Shown piece by piece: positions 15,825 to 23,618 of a stretch of DNA of 64,000 nucleotides. This DNA is from Thiomicrorhabdus sp. Kp2 (GTDB lineage: Bacteria > Pseudomonadota > Gammaproteobacteria > Thiomicrospirales > Thiomicrospiraceae), in NCBI RefSeq assembly GCF_000478585.1, contig NZ_ARWI01000001.1, positions 682,001 through 746,000 on the forward strand, read 5' to 3'. Below the pieces are notes generated by a model. The model did no database searches. It was not told the DNA's origin and saw only the letters and a list, made by a program, of their open reading frames with translations. How positions within the stretch are numbered: the stretch's first letter is position 1; every line of letters starts with the position of its first letter. Made by a program: the position numbers and the translations under genes.

Positions 15825-16943
15825 TTATGGGTAAGAATCCGTTACCGACTGATCATAGAAACCACCATCAGGTGCGTTATATTTGTATCTATTTGTATTT
15901 TGTTCTTGTTTTTCTAACTCTGCTTTTTCCGCTTTTTCTGCTTGCTCAATTAACACTTGTTTCTCTACGGTTTTCACACTGTGGATCAACGAAGCATATT
16001 GCGCCTGAATTTTTTTAACGCGGTTATTTACTTCATCAATGCGTCGTTGAGCCGAAATTATTTTTTTATTCACTGAACTGACTTTATCCATCAATTCGTT
16101 GGTTTGCGGTACAGGAACAGCATGATTGACTTCAGGCTGTTGCGGAACAGAAGGTGTTGTTGGATTTGCCTGCGCATTAACTTGCACAGGTGTTTTGTTC
16201 GCCTCCAATCCAAGAGGGTCAAGCACTTCAACTTTCTCTGCGGTCGCTTTGCCATCAAGCTGCCCAATATCAGCGGTTAACTGCTCTAATTGAAAATTGA
16301 TAGCATCGAGTTTTTTCTCAACAGATTTAGCCGTTTTTTCAGCCGACTCTGAAGCAAGTCCACTTTGCTCAGTTGACACCTTAATCGATTCAATCAAAGT
16401 TTGTGTCTCTTCGTCCACACCCGCTGAGGAGGCGGCTAAAGCGCCCCATACACCAATACCTATTCCAACTAGCACTAACACGCTAAGAATAGAACCAAAT
16501 ATAATGATAAGTTTTTTAATAGAATCCATATCTTCTGCCGCCATATTGGAATTTTTTGATGCTTGTGCTGATGCACGCTTTGATAAAAAATCATCTGTAT
16601 CTGAAACGGAATCAACAGGTGCATTTATTACAGGTGCCACATCGGGTAAAGAATCCGATTCCACGTCCTGCTTTACCGTTTGTTTGACTTCTGAAACAGG
16701 CTCAGATACAGCAATCACTTCAGGCTCTTGATCAGTATTGGCGACCAAGTCATCTATAGAGTCTAATAGATCGTCATCGACCAAAGACTCGTCAGAGCCT
16801 GGAGAAGTGCTTGGCTTCTCTTCTGGTTCATCCATATCAGCATCACTTGGCAAATCTGAGACAGCCTCAAGCTCTGCTTCATCTAATAAAGCATCTATAC
16901 TTTCGAGATCATTAGGATCAAATGTTTCGTCTGTAGTCGCCAC
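15825..16943 (-). CDS. Acidic single-pass membrane protein with FliM-like N-terminal motif, unknown
   Basis: The 372-residue protein has three parts. The cytoplasmic region (about residues 1-140) is very acidic and contains ESIDALLDEAE near residue 14 and a second SIDDLV motif near 61; the first resembles the EIDALL helix with which FliM binds phospho-CheY. One transmembrane helix follows (about 144-170, KKLIIIFGSILSVLVLVGIG). The periplasmic part has coiled coils, a Pro/Gln/Asn-rich linker (about 243-275), a second coiled coil and a charged end. No signal peptide is present. Its place among flgP and motility genes suggests a flagellar or chemotaxis scaffold. Family not recognised. Confidence 0.65.
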   Translation of the reverse strand: MATTDETFDPNDLESIDALLDEAELEAVSDLPSDADMDEPEEKPSTSPGSDESLVDDDLLDSIDDLVANTDQEPEVIAVSEPVSEVKQTVKQDVESDSLPDVAPVINAPVDSVSDTDDFLSKRASAQASKNSNMAAEDMDSIKKLIIIFGSILSVLVLVGIGIGVWGALAASSAGVDEETQTLIESIKVSTEQSGLASESAEKTAKSVEKKLDAINFQLEQLTADIGQLDGKATAEKVEVLDPLGLEANKTPVQVNAQANPTTPSVPQQPEVNHAVPVPQTNELMDKVSSVNKKIISAQRRIDEVNNRVKKIQAQYASLIHSVKTVEKQVLIEQAEKAEKAELEKQEQNTNRYKYNAPDGGFYDQSVTDSYP

Positions 16944-17044
16944 TCATCGTTCCTTAACCATATCTTTAACTATGTACTAAATCACATAACTAGACATACA
17001 TTCACTATTAGCAGAGTTGGTTAGAAAGAATTTGTTTTATCAGG

Positions 17045-18490
17045 TTATTCTGATTGCGTAACAAATTTTTCGAAGAGACCGTTATCTGCCCAATAAACAT
17101 CTGGCAATAAATGAAATTGTCCATTGGCATTACGAAGATAAACTCCGTATTCCGTTTCGACCAAACTATCAATTGTTGAAGATAGGCTTGGATTTTTGAC
17201 AATTTCAATCGCCACTTGTCCTAAAGCATAAAACAGACCAAGATTTGAGTTGAGATGTGAATTATCACTATTTTTTTTAAGATTTGGGGCTGAATGGGAA
17301 GGTAAAATCACAAACGTTTGCTGTAAAGCATCCATGTGACTCTTTATGTAACTAGTTGATGGCGTTTTATTTGGATACCAAATATGAACAATGGATTCTT
17401 TGATTGGTAAAAAATTAAGATAAGGAGATACTTGAATGGCCTCATTTTGTGGAATAAACGAGACAACGGCCTCAATATCCTGTCTCACTCTAGGCGAAAA
17501 TTCAATTGACTCTTTTAATAGGGATTGCAGAGTATTTTTTCGCTGCCTGGATAGTGTCACATTCAAGCCTTCATCAATGGATTGCCCAACCGTATTGTCT
17601 ACCTCTTTTAAAATATAATCCTGGGCTAAATGAAAGTTTGACCAGGCCTGGTTAAATGCCTTCTCAAGCATTTGAGAGGATTCATCCCTATTCTTTAATA
17701 CCAATATTCGCTGATAAGCTGATTGATTTAACGTTTGAAATACTTGCTCTAAGCCAGCTAATTTACTTGGGGAAAGCGTAAATTCATAGCTTGTAAACGT
17801 GGTAATATCGTTGAAATATAATGCTTGTACACCTGTTTTAAGCGCTTGCCATTGAACCACTTTATCTTTCTCGAGCGGCCCAAAAATAAAATCTGGATCG
17901 TAATACTTTAACACTTCCCAAATCTCAAAAGCGGAGTCATAAATGGCGGAATCTAAGGCAATTAACTTCCCTGAAAAGCCCGCCCTTCTTAGCCCCGCTT
18001 GGAGCGATTGTTGAAGTTCACTCCCTGCTTGTGCATAGACGCCAGAGACTGGTAATACAATCGCCACAACAGCATTTTGATTATGCATTGGAAAGTCGAT
18101 TGATTTGAGATGAGAAAATAAAGAAAAGAACGAAGAGGTTTTCTTAGGCACTGAACGAATGTAACGCTTTAGGTTTTCTACCCTAACCTTAAATTCGGGG
18201 AGAACGAATTGTTTATCAAGCTGAATTAAGTATTGCTCAACCTGCTGAATATCGCCATTCTTTTTGGACATTTCAGCTCGCAAAATCAAGATTTCTTGAT
18301 CTAACCTTTTGACCTGTTGCAAACGTGAAATAGACAGATTTTGAGAACCATTCGAATTTTTTTTCTCTAAACCATAATGATTTCTAGGGTTTGTATCTGG
18401 AAAAAACTCATCCCAACTTTCAGCATAGGCAAAGCTTGCCATAGGCAAGCTACTGATTAAGCAAACAAACAAAAAGAGCATGATTTGCAT
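17045..18490 (-). CDS. LpoA/LppC-like penicillin-binding-protein activator, no lipobox
   Basis: The 481-residue protein has a type I signal peptide (cleavage after AYA, residue about 23). A short helical N-terminal part is followed by a periplasmic-binding-protein-like fold starting at NAVVAIVLPVSGVYAQAGSE near residue 135. This matches the C-terminal domain of LpoA (YraM), the outer-membrane lipoprotein that activates PBP1A. E. coli LpoA is about 678 residues; here the N-terminal TPR region is much shorter. There is no lipobox cysteine, so it should be soluble in the periplasm. Palindrome copy 4 lies inside the gene as the codons for NQAWS. Confidence 0.7.
   Translation of the reverse strand: MQIMLFLFVCLISSLPMASFAYAESWDEFFPDTNPRNHYGLEKKNSNGSQNLSISRLQQVKRLDQEILILRAEMSKKNGDIQQVEQYLIQLDKQFVLPEFKVRVENLKRYIRSVPKKTSSFFSLFSHLKSIDFPMHNQNAVVAIVLPVSGVYAQAGSELQQSLQAGLRRAGFSGKLIALDSAIYDSAFEIWEVLKYYDPDFIFGPLEKDKVVQWQALKTGVQALYFNDITTFTSYEFTLSPSKLAGLEQVFQTLNQSAYQRILVLKNRDESSQMLEKAFNQAWSNFHLAQDYILKEVDNTVGQSIDEGLNVTLSRQRKNTLQSLLKESIEFSPRVRQDIEAVVSFIPQNEAIQVSPYLNFLPIKESIVHIWYPNKTPSTSYIKSHMDALQQTFVILPSHSAPNLKKNSDNSHLNSNLGLFYALGQVAIEIVKNPSLSSTIDSLVETEYGVYLRNANGQFHLLPDVYWADNGLFEKFVTQSE
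17641..17652. repeat. Dispersed palindrome copy 4 (12 bp, inside LpoA-like gene)
   Basis: ACCAGGCCTGGT within the coding sequence, read on the minus strand as AAC CAG GCC TGG TCA (N-Q-A-W-S). Confidence 0.9.
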
Positions 18491-18541
18491 TTCTTATTCC
18501 TTTGTCAAAATCAATATCTGCAATTTAGCCGATTACGAAAT

Positions 18542-21184
18542 TTAAGAAATATTAAGTGATTTAGAAACAATTTCATAAACATCTTTTGAAAGTGTATCTG
18601 CATTTACAATCACATTTAATGATTTCTTCATTAACTGTTGACGCTTCTCATCATATCGCTGCCAATGTGTAAAAGGTGCAACAATTCGAGCTGCCACTTG
18701 AGGGTTAATCGAATCGAGTTTAATCACTTGTTCTGCCAAGAAAGCATACCCATCACCATTAGCTCTATGAAAACCTAACATATTTAATCGCCCAAAAACA
18801 CCCAAAACACTTCTAACTCTATTTGGATTTGTATATGTAAAATCCTTATGTTCAACCAATGCTTTGACATGTTCTAACGCATGAATATGGTGTGATGCGG
18901 CTTGCAACGAAAACCATTTATCGATAACCAAAGAGTCCTCCTTCCATCGATCATAAAAAGCATTCAAGCAAAACTCACGCTCAGCACTGTCTGTATGAGA
19001 AAGCGACTCCAAGGCGGCCAACGCATCAGTCATATTATGACTTGTTTCAAACTGCTCCAAACCTAGACTGACATGATTATCTTTACCTATTAAATACTGT
19101 AGACACACATTTTTTAATTTTCGATTTGCAATATCTTGTTTTTGATACTGGTATGAAACAGAAGTACTACTTAAAGTTTCATATAACGCTTTGAAAAACG
19201 TTTCAAATTGATTGACTAATTCTACTTTAATCCAGCGATGCACATGGTAAATCGCATCGATATTCACCTGCTGATATTGCTCTCCAATATAGGTTAAATC
19301 TGGTAAAGTTAAAGCTAAAGCTCTTAGAGCATTATCAAGACAATGATTACTTAACACACCTTTAAATGCGCTAAGAAAATGTGAAGAGAGCCTTAACTTG
19401 CTCCCTGTTTCATAAGCTTGAATATTGCGTTTAACCTCTCTTAAAGCCAGTTTTTGCATTGACTCCCACTGCACAAAACTGTCTGTATCAAATTGAATTA
19501 GACTGGCTAAATCTTCATCACTCTGTTCAAAATCCAAAATAACAGGAGAGGTAAACCCCCTTAGTAGGGACACAACAGGTTCTTCAACTATATTGCCAAA
19601 AGTTACTGTCTGAGATAGTTTTGTTAAAGAGATAAGCACTTCGTTTGCCATTAATGAAACCGAATCCTGACCATCAAGAATAACATCTAACTCTAAAAGT
19701 TCTCCCGCTTTTGAGAAAAGCGCTAACTTAACAGGCATAAGCAACGGCTTAAAGTTATCCGATAGAGAGGGGATTGTCTGAGTAAATTCAACTTTCAAGC
19801 TTTGGGCTTTATCATCATAAACAACATCGACTTTTAAAACAGGTGTTCCATTTTGAACATACCAGTGATGCATTTGAGATAAATCAATATTATTGGCATC
19901 TGCCATTGCATTTCTAAAGTCATTTACCGTCACAGCTTGACCATCATGCCTTTTAAAATACAAATCCATACCTTTTCTAAAACCTTGCTCACCAAGTAAA
20001 GAGTGATAAAGCCTGACGACCTCAGCCCCTTTCTCATAAACGGTCATAGTATAGAAGTTATTCATCTCTATATAAGATTGTGGCTGTATAGGATGCGACA
20101 TTGGACCTGCGTCTTCAGGAAACTGGTTACTTCGTAAACGTTTTACATCCTCTATACGCTTAACTTCTGGGGATAGCATGTCCGCAGTAAACTCTTGGTC
20201 TCTAAATACGGTCAAGCCTTCTTTTAGAGTCAACTGAAACCAGTCTCTACAAGTCACTCGGTTGCCTGTCCAATTATGAAAGTATTCATGCCCAATAACC
20301 GCTTCAATGCCTTCATAATCGACATCAGTTGCCGTCTCAGGCTTGGCCAATACAAACTTAGAGTTAAAAACATTTAACCCTTTGTTTTCCATAGCCCCCA
20401 TATTGAAATCATCAACCGCAACAATCATGTAAATATCTAAGTCATAAATAAGCCCAAAACGTTCTTCATCCCATTGCATTGACTTTTTAAGGGATGTCAT
20501 TGCATGCTCACACTTATCTATGTTTTTAGGTTCAACATAAATCCTCAAATCTACATCACGATTATCTGCGGTGCGAAATGTATCCTGAATACATTCCAGA
20601 TTACCTGCTACTAACGCAAATAAATAACACGGTTTTTTAAAAGGATCTTCCCAAATAGCATAATGTCTATTATCGGCTAACTCACCAGACTCAATTAAAT
20701 TACCATTAGAAAGTAGCACTGCGTTTTCTGTTTTATCGGCAATGATTTTGGTTGTAAAAAGAGTTAATACATCAGGCCTATCCATAAAATAGGTAATTTT
20801 TCTAAAGCCTTCTGCCTCACACTGTGTGCAATAATTACCACTGGTTCGATACAATCCTTCTAAAGCTGTATTCTTTTCAGGAGCTATCTCAGTTTTGATA
20901 ATTAATTCAAATTCAGATTGGCTTGTTAACGGAATAATTAGGTTTTCTTGAGTTTGCTGACAGAGCTGTATAAGCTCTTCGCCCTCCAGTAAAACGGATA
21001 ACAATTTAAGGTTTTCACCATCCAGTATCAAATGTGTTTGATTTGATAAATTCTTAACCTGCATTTGATTTATCACTATGGTCTCTGTAGTTTTCAAATC
21101 AAAGGTTAAATATAAGGCATTAAATTCAAACTCAGGCGCCTGATAGTCAGACAAATAATGGACAACGGGTGTATCGTTTTTCAT
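18542..21184 (-). CDS. pepN: Aminopeptidase N (M1 zinc metallopeptidase)
   Basis: The 880-residue cytoplasmic enzyme removes N-terminal residues from peptides. The M1 hallmarks are present: GAMENKG at residues 263-269, HEYFH at 299-303 (zinc ligands H299, H303), and E322 as third ligand in TLKEGLTVFRDQEF. The C-terminal helical domain is complete. Length matches E. coli PepN (870). It stands alone between the LpoA-like gene and pal. The pal terminator (21205-21241) lies just upstream of its start, so it has its own promoter. Confidence 0.97.
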   Translation of the reverse strand: MKNDTPVVHYLSDYQAPEFEFNALYLTFDLKTTETIVINQMQVKNLSNQTHLILDGENLKLLSVLLEGEELIQLCQQTQENLIIPLTSQSEFELIIKTEIAPEKNTALEGLYRTSGNYCTQCEAEGFRKITYFMDRPDVLTLFTTKIIADKTENAVLLSNGNLIESGELADNRHYAIWEDPFKKPCYLFALVAGNLECIQDTFRTADNRDVDLRIYVEPKNIDKCEHAMTSLKKSMQWDEERFGLIYDLDIYMIVAVDDFNMGAMENKGLNVFNSKFVLAKPETATDVDYEGIEAVIGHEYFHNWTGNRVTCRDWFQLTLKEGLTVFRDQEFTADMLSPEVKRIEDVKRLRSNQFPEDAGPMSHPIQPQSYIEMNNFYTMTVYEKGAEVVRLYHSLLGEQGFRKGMDLYFKRHDGQAVTVNDFRNAMADANNIDLSQMHHWYVQNGTPVLKVDVVYDDKAQSLKVEFTQTIPSLSDNFKPLLMPVKLALFSKAGELLELDVILDGQDSVSLMANEVLISLTKLSQTVTFGNIVEEPVVSLLRGFTSPVILDFEQSDEDLASLIQFDTDSFVQWESMQKLALREVKRNIQAYETGSKLRLSSHFLSAFKGVLSNHCLDNALRALALTLPDLTYIGEQYQQVNIDAIYHVHRWIKVELVNQFETFFKALYETLSSTSVSYQYQKQDIANRKLKNVCLQYLIGKDNHVSLGLEQFETSHNMTDALAALESLSHTDSAEREFCLNAFYDRWKEDSLVIDKWFSLQAASHHIHALEHVKALVEHKDFTYTNPNRVRSVLGVFGRLNMLGFHRANGDGYAFLAEQVIKLDSINPQVAARIVAPFTHWQRYDEKRQQLMKKSLNVIVNADTLSKDVYEIVSKSLNIS

Positions 21185-21204
21185 GGGTAAACTCAGGTAA
21201 ATTA

Positions 21205-21241
21205 AAACAAAAAAGCCTTCCTGACATTATGACAGGAAGGC
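21205..21241 (-). terminator. Terminator after pal
   Basis: GCCTTCCTG (21215-21223) pairs with CAGGAAGGC (21233-21241). On the minus strand six T residues follow, then GTTTT. It lies 36 bp beyond the pal stop. Confidence 0.92.
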
Positions 21242-21276
21242 CTTAAAAATACAGTTTGATTGAATTAAATATTCAA

Positions 21277-21816
21277 TTAGTAAGAAAACTCTGCGCGACG
21301 ATTTTTTGACCATGCATTTTCATTATGCGCTTCATCAACTGGGTTATCTTCACCAAAACTAATCACTGTAATTCTACTTGGGCTAACGCCTTCTGCAACT
21401 AAAGCATTTTGCACAGCCTTAGCACGACGCTCACCTAATGCCAAGTTATATTCACGTGTACCACGCTCATCACAGTAGCCTTTAATTGTTAAAGAAGCAT
21501 TAGACTCTAATGCCATATAGTCAGCATTCGCCTTAATCAACTGATAATCATCAGGGCGTACATCCGAACGATCAAAGTCAAAATGAACAACTTTACCGTC
21601 AATCATTGCTTTAAGTTCCGCTTTTTTAGCCGCTAAATCGGCTGCTGCTTTTTCAGCTGCTGCACGTTTTGCCGCTTCAATATCTGCATCAACTTGAGAA
21701 GCTGCAATTTCTTTACTATTATCATCTTCTACATTTTTTGGTGTTGAACTACAACCAATTAATGTTAAACCCAAAAAACCAACCAAAAATAATTGTGAGA
21801 TATTTTTAAAAGACAT
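21277..21816 (-). CDS. pal: Peptidoglycan-associated lipoprotein Pal (OmpA-like)
   Basis: The 179-residue lipoprotein (lipobox LIGC, cysteine 22) has an Ala/Lys-rich helical linker (EAAKRAAAEKAAADLAAKK, about residues 47-66). The OmpA-like peptidoglycan-binding domain includes VHFDFDRSDVRPDD, the GYCDERGTREYNLALGERRA diaminopimelate-binding segment, and the NRRAEF ending. Pal anchors the outer membrane to peptidoglycan in the Tol-Pal system. Unlike the standard tolQRAB-pal order, no tol gene is nearby; pal is monocistronic with its own terminator. It could instead be a Pal paralogue. Confidence 0.88.
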   Translation of the reverse strand: MSFKNISQLFLVGFLGLTLIGCSSTPKNVEDDNSKEIAASQVDADIEAAKRAAAEKAAADLAAKKAELKAMIDGKVVHFDFDRSDVRPDDYQLIKANADYMALESNASLTIKGYCDERGTREYNLALGERRAKAVQNALVAEGVSPSRITVISFGEDNPVDEAHNENAWSKNRRAEFSY

Positions 21817-21974
21817 TATCTAAATCCTAAAATTTATTAAAAAAGTTAAATTAAATTATATACCGATTCACGTTTAAAAAGCCAATTGTTATAAAAGTAA
21901 AAATTTAACAGCTATAAAAACAAACTTTCTAGCAAAAGTTAACGGATTGAATAAAAGCGATATATTACAGAAGA

Positions 21975-22053
21975 GATATAAAAGACCCCGGCCTATTGAC
22001 CGGGTAAGCGGGCTACATTATGAAAAACGCAAATCTAATAACCGCGTCTTCAT
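21975..22053 (-). ncRNA. Candidate FNR-activated small RNA (about 79 nt)
   Basis: A class II FNR promoter at 22060-22101 predicts a start at about 22053 on the minus strand. A terminator hairpin (CCCGG with CCGGG, 22000-22004 and 21987-21991), followed by TCTTTTATA, would end the RNA near 21977. No conserved protein fits in between. An ATG coincides with the predicted start, giving a possible leaderless 11-codon frame (MKTRLLDLRFS), which is probably chance. By analogy with enterobacterial FnrS it may repress genes without oxygen. Inferred, not proven. Confidence 0.5.
21977..22004 (-). terminator. Terminator of the candidate sRNA
   Basis: A five-base GC-only stem (CCCGG / CCGGG, eight-base loop) precedes TCTTTTATA on the minus strand. 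It separates the FNR-box promoter from pal. Readthrough from fnr could also end here. Confidence 0.65.
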
Positions 22054-22059
22054 GGAGTA

Positions 22060-22101
22060 ATTACACCACAGCCATTTACAATTCAAATTGATTTAAATCA
22101 A
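22060..22101 (-). promoter_or_regulatory. FNR box with class II promoter geometry
   Basis: TTGAT-TTAA-ATCAA (22088-22101) is a perfect FNR/ANR box. On the minus strand a -10-like TGTAAT lies at 22065-22060. The distance between the box centre and the -10 centre is 32 bp, exactly what an FNR dimer centred at -41.5 requires. The start would be near 22053. It lies immediately downstream of the fnr gene itself. Confidence 0.65.
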
Positions 22102-22151
22102 TAAAAACTTCAAGAATAAACAAGAATAAAAATTAGTTAGTACATTCCCAC

Positions 22152-22898
22152 TTAACCAACTTCTTTGCATACATCGCAACTACTACTGATTCCTGCAATT
22201 GTTTTTAATTGAGCCTCATCATAGATGATGACTTCTTTTTTCTTCCAGCTAACAACATGTTCTGAATTAAATCTCGCTAATATACGAGAAACCGTTTCTG
22301 GTGTTAAACCTAGATATAATGCAACATCACGATGAAGAATACTCAGACGAAACTCATCATACGCATAACCTCTTCCCTTATACCTCTCAGCCATATTCCA
22401 GATAAACTGTGCAACCCTTTGGTCTGCATTTCGTTTGATCAATAACTCTGAATGCATACGTCCATCTTGCATTTTTTTGCTCATCACCATCATGATTTGC
22501 TGATTGAGATTAGGAATTTTCATTGATAATTCGTTAAGTTCGCTATAAGGAAGAGTGCAAACACTTGTACTGTCCAGTGCAACAGCATTATATAGATAGT
22601 GTTGTTCAACTAAACCATCAAAGCCAACAACATCACCTGGCAAATAAAAGCCATGAACAATTTCTTCACCTGAATCCGAATATGAATAAAGCTTTATCAC
22701 TCCCGCTCTAATAGCAAAAATTGAGTTAAACTTTTGACCAGCTTCATACAGATGTTGATTCTTTTTTAAAGGTGATTTTCTTTCTACAATATTATCTAAA
22801 CGATCAATATCAGATTTTAACAATCCCGTGGGAAAGCATATTTTCTGCAGCCCGCAGTTTAAACAGCTGGCATTAAAAGCAGATTTCATTTCATTCAT
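22152..22898 (-). CDS. fnr: FNR-type oxygen-sensing transcription regulator
   Basis: The 248-residue regulator has all four cysteines that bind the oxygen-labile [4Fe-4S] cluster: C12, C15, C21 and C114. The C-X2-C-X5-C spacing and the 93-residue gap to the last cysteine are the same as in E. coli FNR. The cyclic-nucleotide-binding-like domain is followed by a helix-turn-helix with LGLTPETVSRILARF, whose ETVSR residues read TTGAT half-sites. A C-terminal CDVC pair is extra. In low oxygen it would dimerise and control respiratory switching. A perfect FNR box lies just after it. Confidence 0.95.
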   Translation of the reverse strand: MNEMKSAFNASCLNCGLQKICFPTGLLKSDIDRLDNIVERKSPLKKNQHLYEAGQKFNSIFAIRAGVIKLYSYSDSGEEIVHGFYLPGDVVGFDGLVEQHYLYNAVALDSTSVCTLPYSELNELSMKIPNLNQQIMMVMSKKMQDGRMHSELLIKRNADQRVAQFIWNMAERYKGRGYAYDEFRLSILHRDVALYLGLTPETVSRILARFNSEHVVSWKKKEVIIYDEAQLKTIAGISSSCDVCKEVG

Positions 22899-23394
22899 AG
22901 TAGCCCTAATGAATTAAGTGTATTTATAGTCGTTATTATTTTTGTTTTTTTTGATTGTATCGTTTTTATTTTATTTGTCATCTTTTTGAAGATAAATTTC
23001 ATTTTTATTGTGCTTATGCACCTATAAATTTTCATTTATTACAATTATTTTTTTATACCTAAAACTATTGCTTATTTTTTAAGCAATCTAATATTTTGTC
23101 GCTACTTTAAAGCACTTAAAGCTTTTTTTATAACTTTACACACAAAGTTATCCACAGGTTTTGTGGAAAAGAAATGAATTATCAACACTCTATAAAATAC
23201 CACTATAAGCATTACCTATAACCTTTTATATTCAACATGTTACTAAATAAACATAAACCTTTTATTAAGTTGTAAAAACTAAGTCAACATAAAACCTTGT
23301 CAAGCTTTTTTTATATTTATTCACCACTGAATTAAAAATACATGTTTTACATCGTTTTTTTGTGCTGTGTTAGAATTTGTTTCATTTTTTAATA
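22899..23394. other. AT-rich gap upstream of fnr with structured elements
   Basis: No gene was found. The stretch is extremely AT-rich (22920-23100 is nearly all T and A). It contains a perfect hairpin ATTGCTTA-5 bases-TAAGCAAT (23067-23087) and a cluster of DnaA-box-like sites (23148-23187). It must also hold the fnr promoter. A MITE follows at 23395. Confidence 0.6.
23148..23187. promoter_or_regulatory. Cluster of DnaA-box-like sequences
   Basis: TTATCCACA (23148-23156, perfect consensus), TTTTCCACA on the minus strand (23162-23170, matches TTWTNCACA) and TTATCAACA (23179-23187, one mismatch) lie within 40 bp. The first two are inverted. They could bind DnaA. No dnaA, gidA or other origin-linked gene is near, so origin function is not claimed. 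Confidence 0.4.
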
Positions 23395-23562
23395 CTTAAA
23401 GAGACCTTTGCACGAATCAACATTTGGAAAAATAGCCAAAACTTCCCTAATTGCTGTTGAAAAACTTGTGAATAGCTCACTATTCACTGTGTTACCCACC
23501 TAAATTAGGAAAATTTTGCTCATTTTTCTCTTGCAACATACTCGTGAAAAGCCCTCTTTAAG
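23395..23562. mobile_element. Probable MITE with about 50-bp terminal inverted repeats
   Basis: The left end CTTAAAGAGACCTTTGCACG and the reverse complement of the right end CTTAAAGAGGGCTTTTCACG are near-matches. Similarity continues inwards for about 50 bp, with shared AGAGACC-like, GAAAAAT, CAAAA and CCTAATT blocks. The middle contains GTGAATAG-ctca-CTATTCAC, so the whole element folds into one long hairpin. It encodes no protein. The GAGACCTTTGCA start recalls ends of some IS5-family elements, so it may be a deleted derivative mobilised in trans. Confidence 0.65.
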
Positions 23563-23618
23563 AGTTAAGTTAAGTTCAATTCAGCCCACATCATCAAATC
23601 AATATTATGGAAGAAAGT

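Noticed and set aside
22017-22053. 11-codon leaderless peptide gene at the candidate sRNA start
   Set aside because: Too short to support and no ribosome-binding site; noted only inside the sRNA entry.
23148-23187. Chromosomal replication origin
   Set aside because: DnaA-like sites and AT-richness are present, but no dnaA, dnaN, gidA or other origin gene is nearby and GC skew cannot be computed here; kept only as a cluster of sites.
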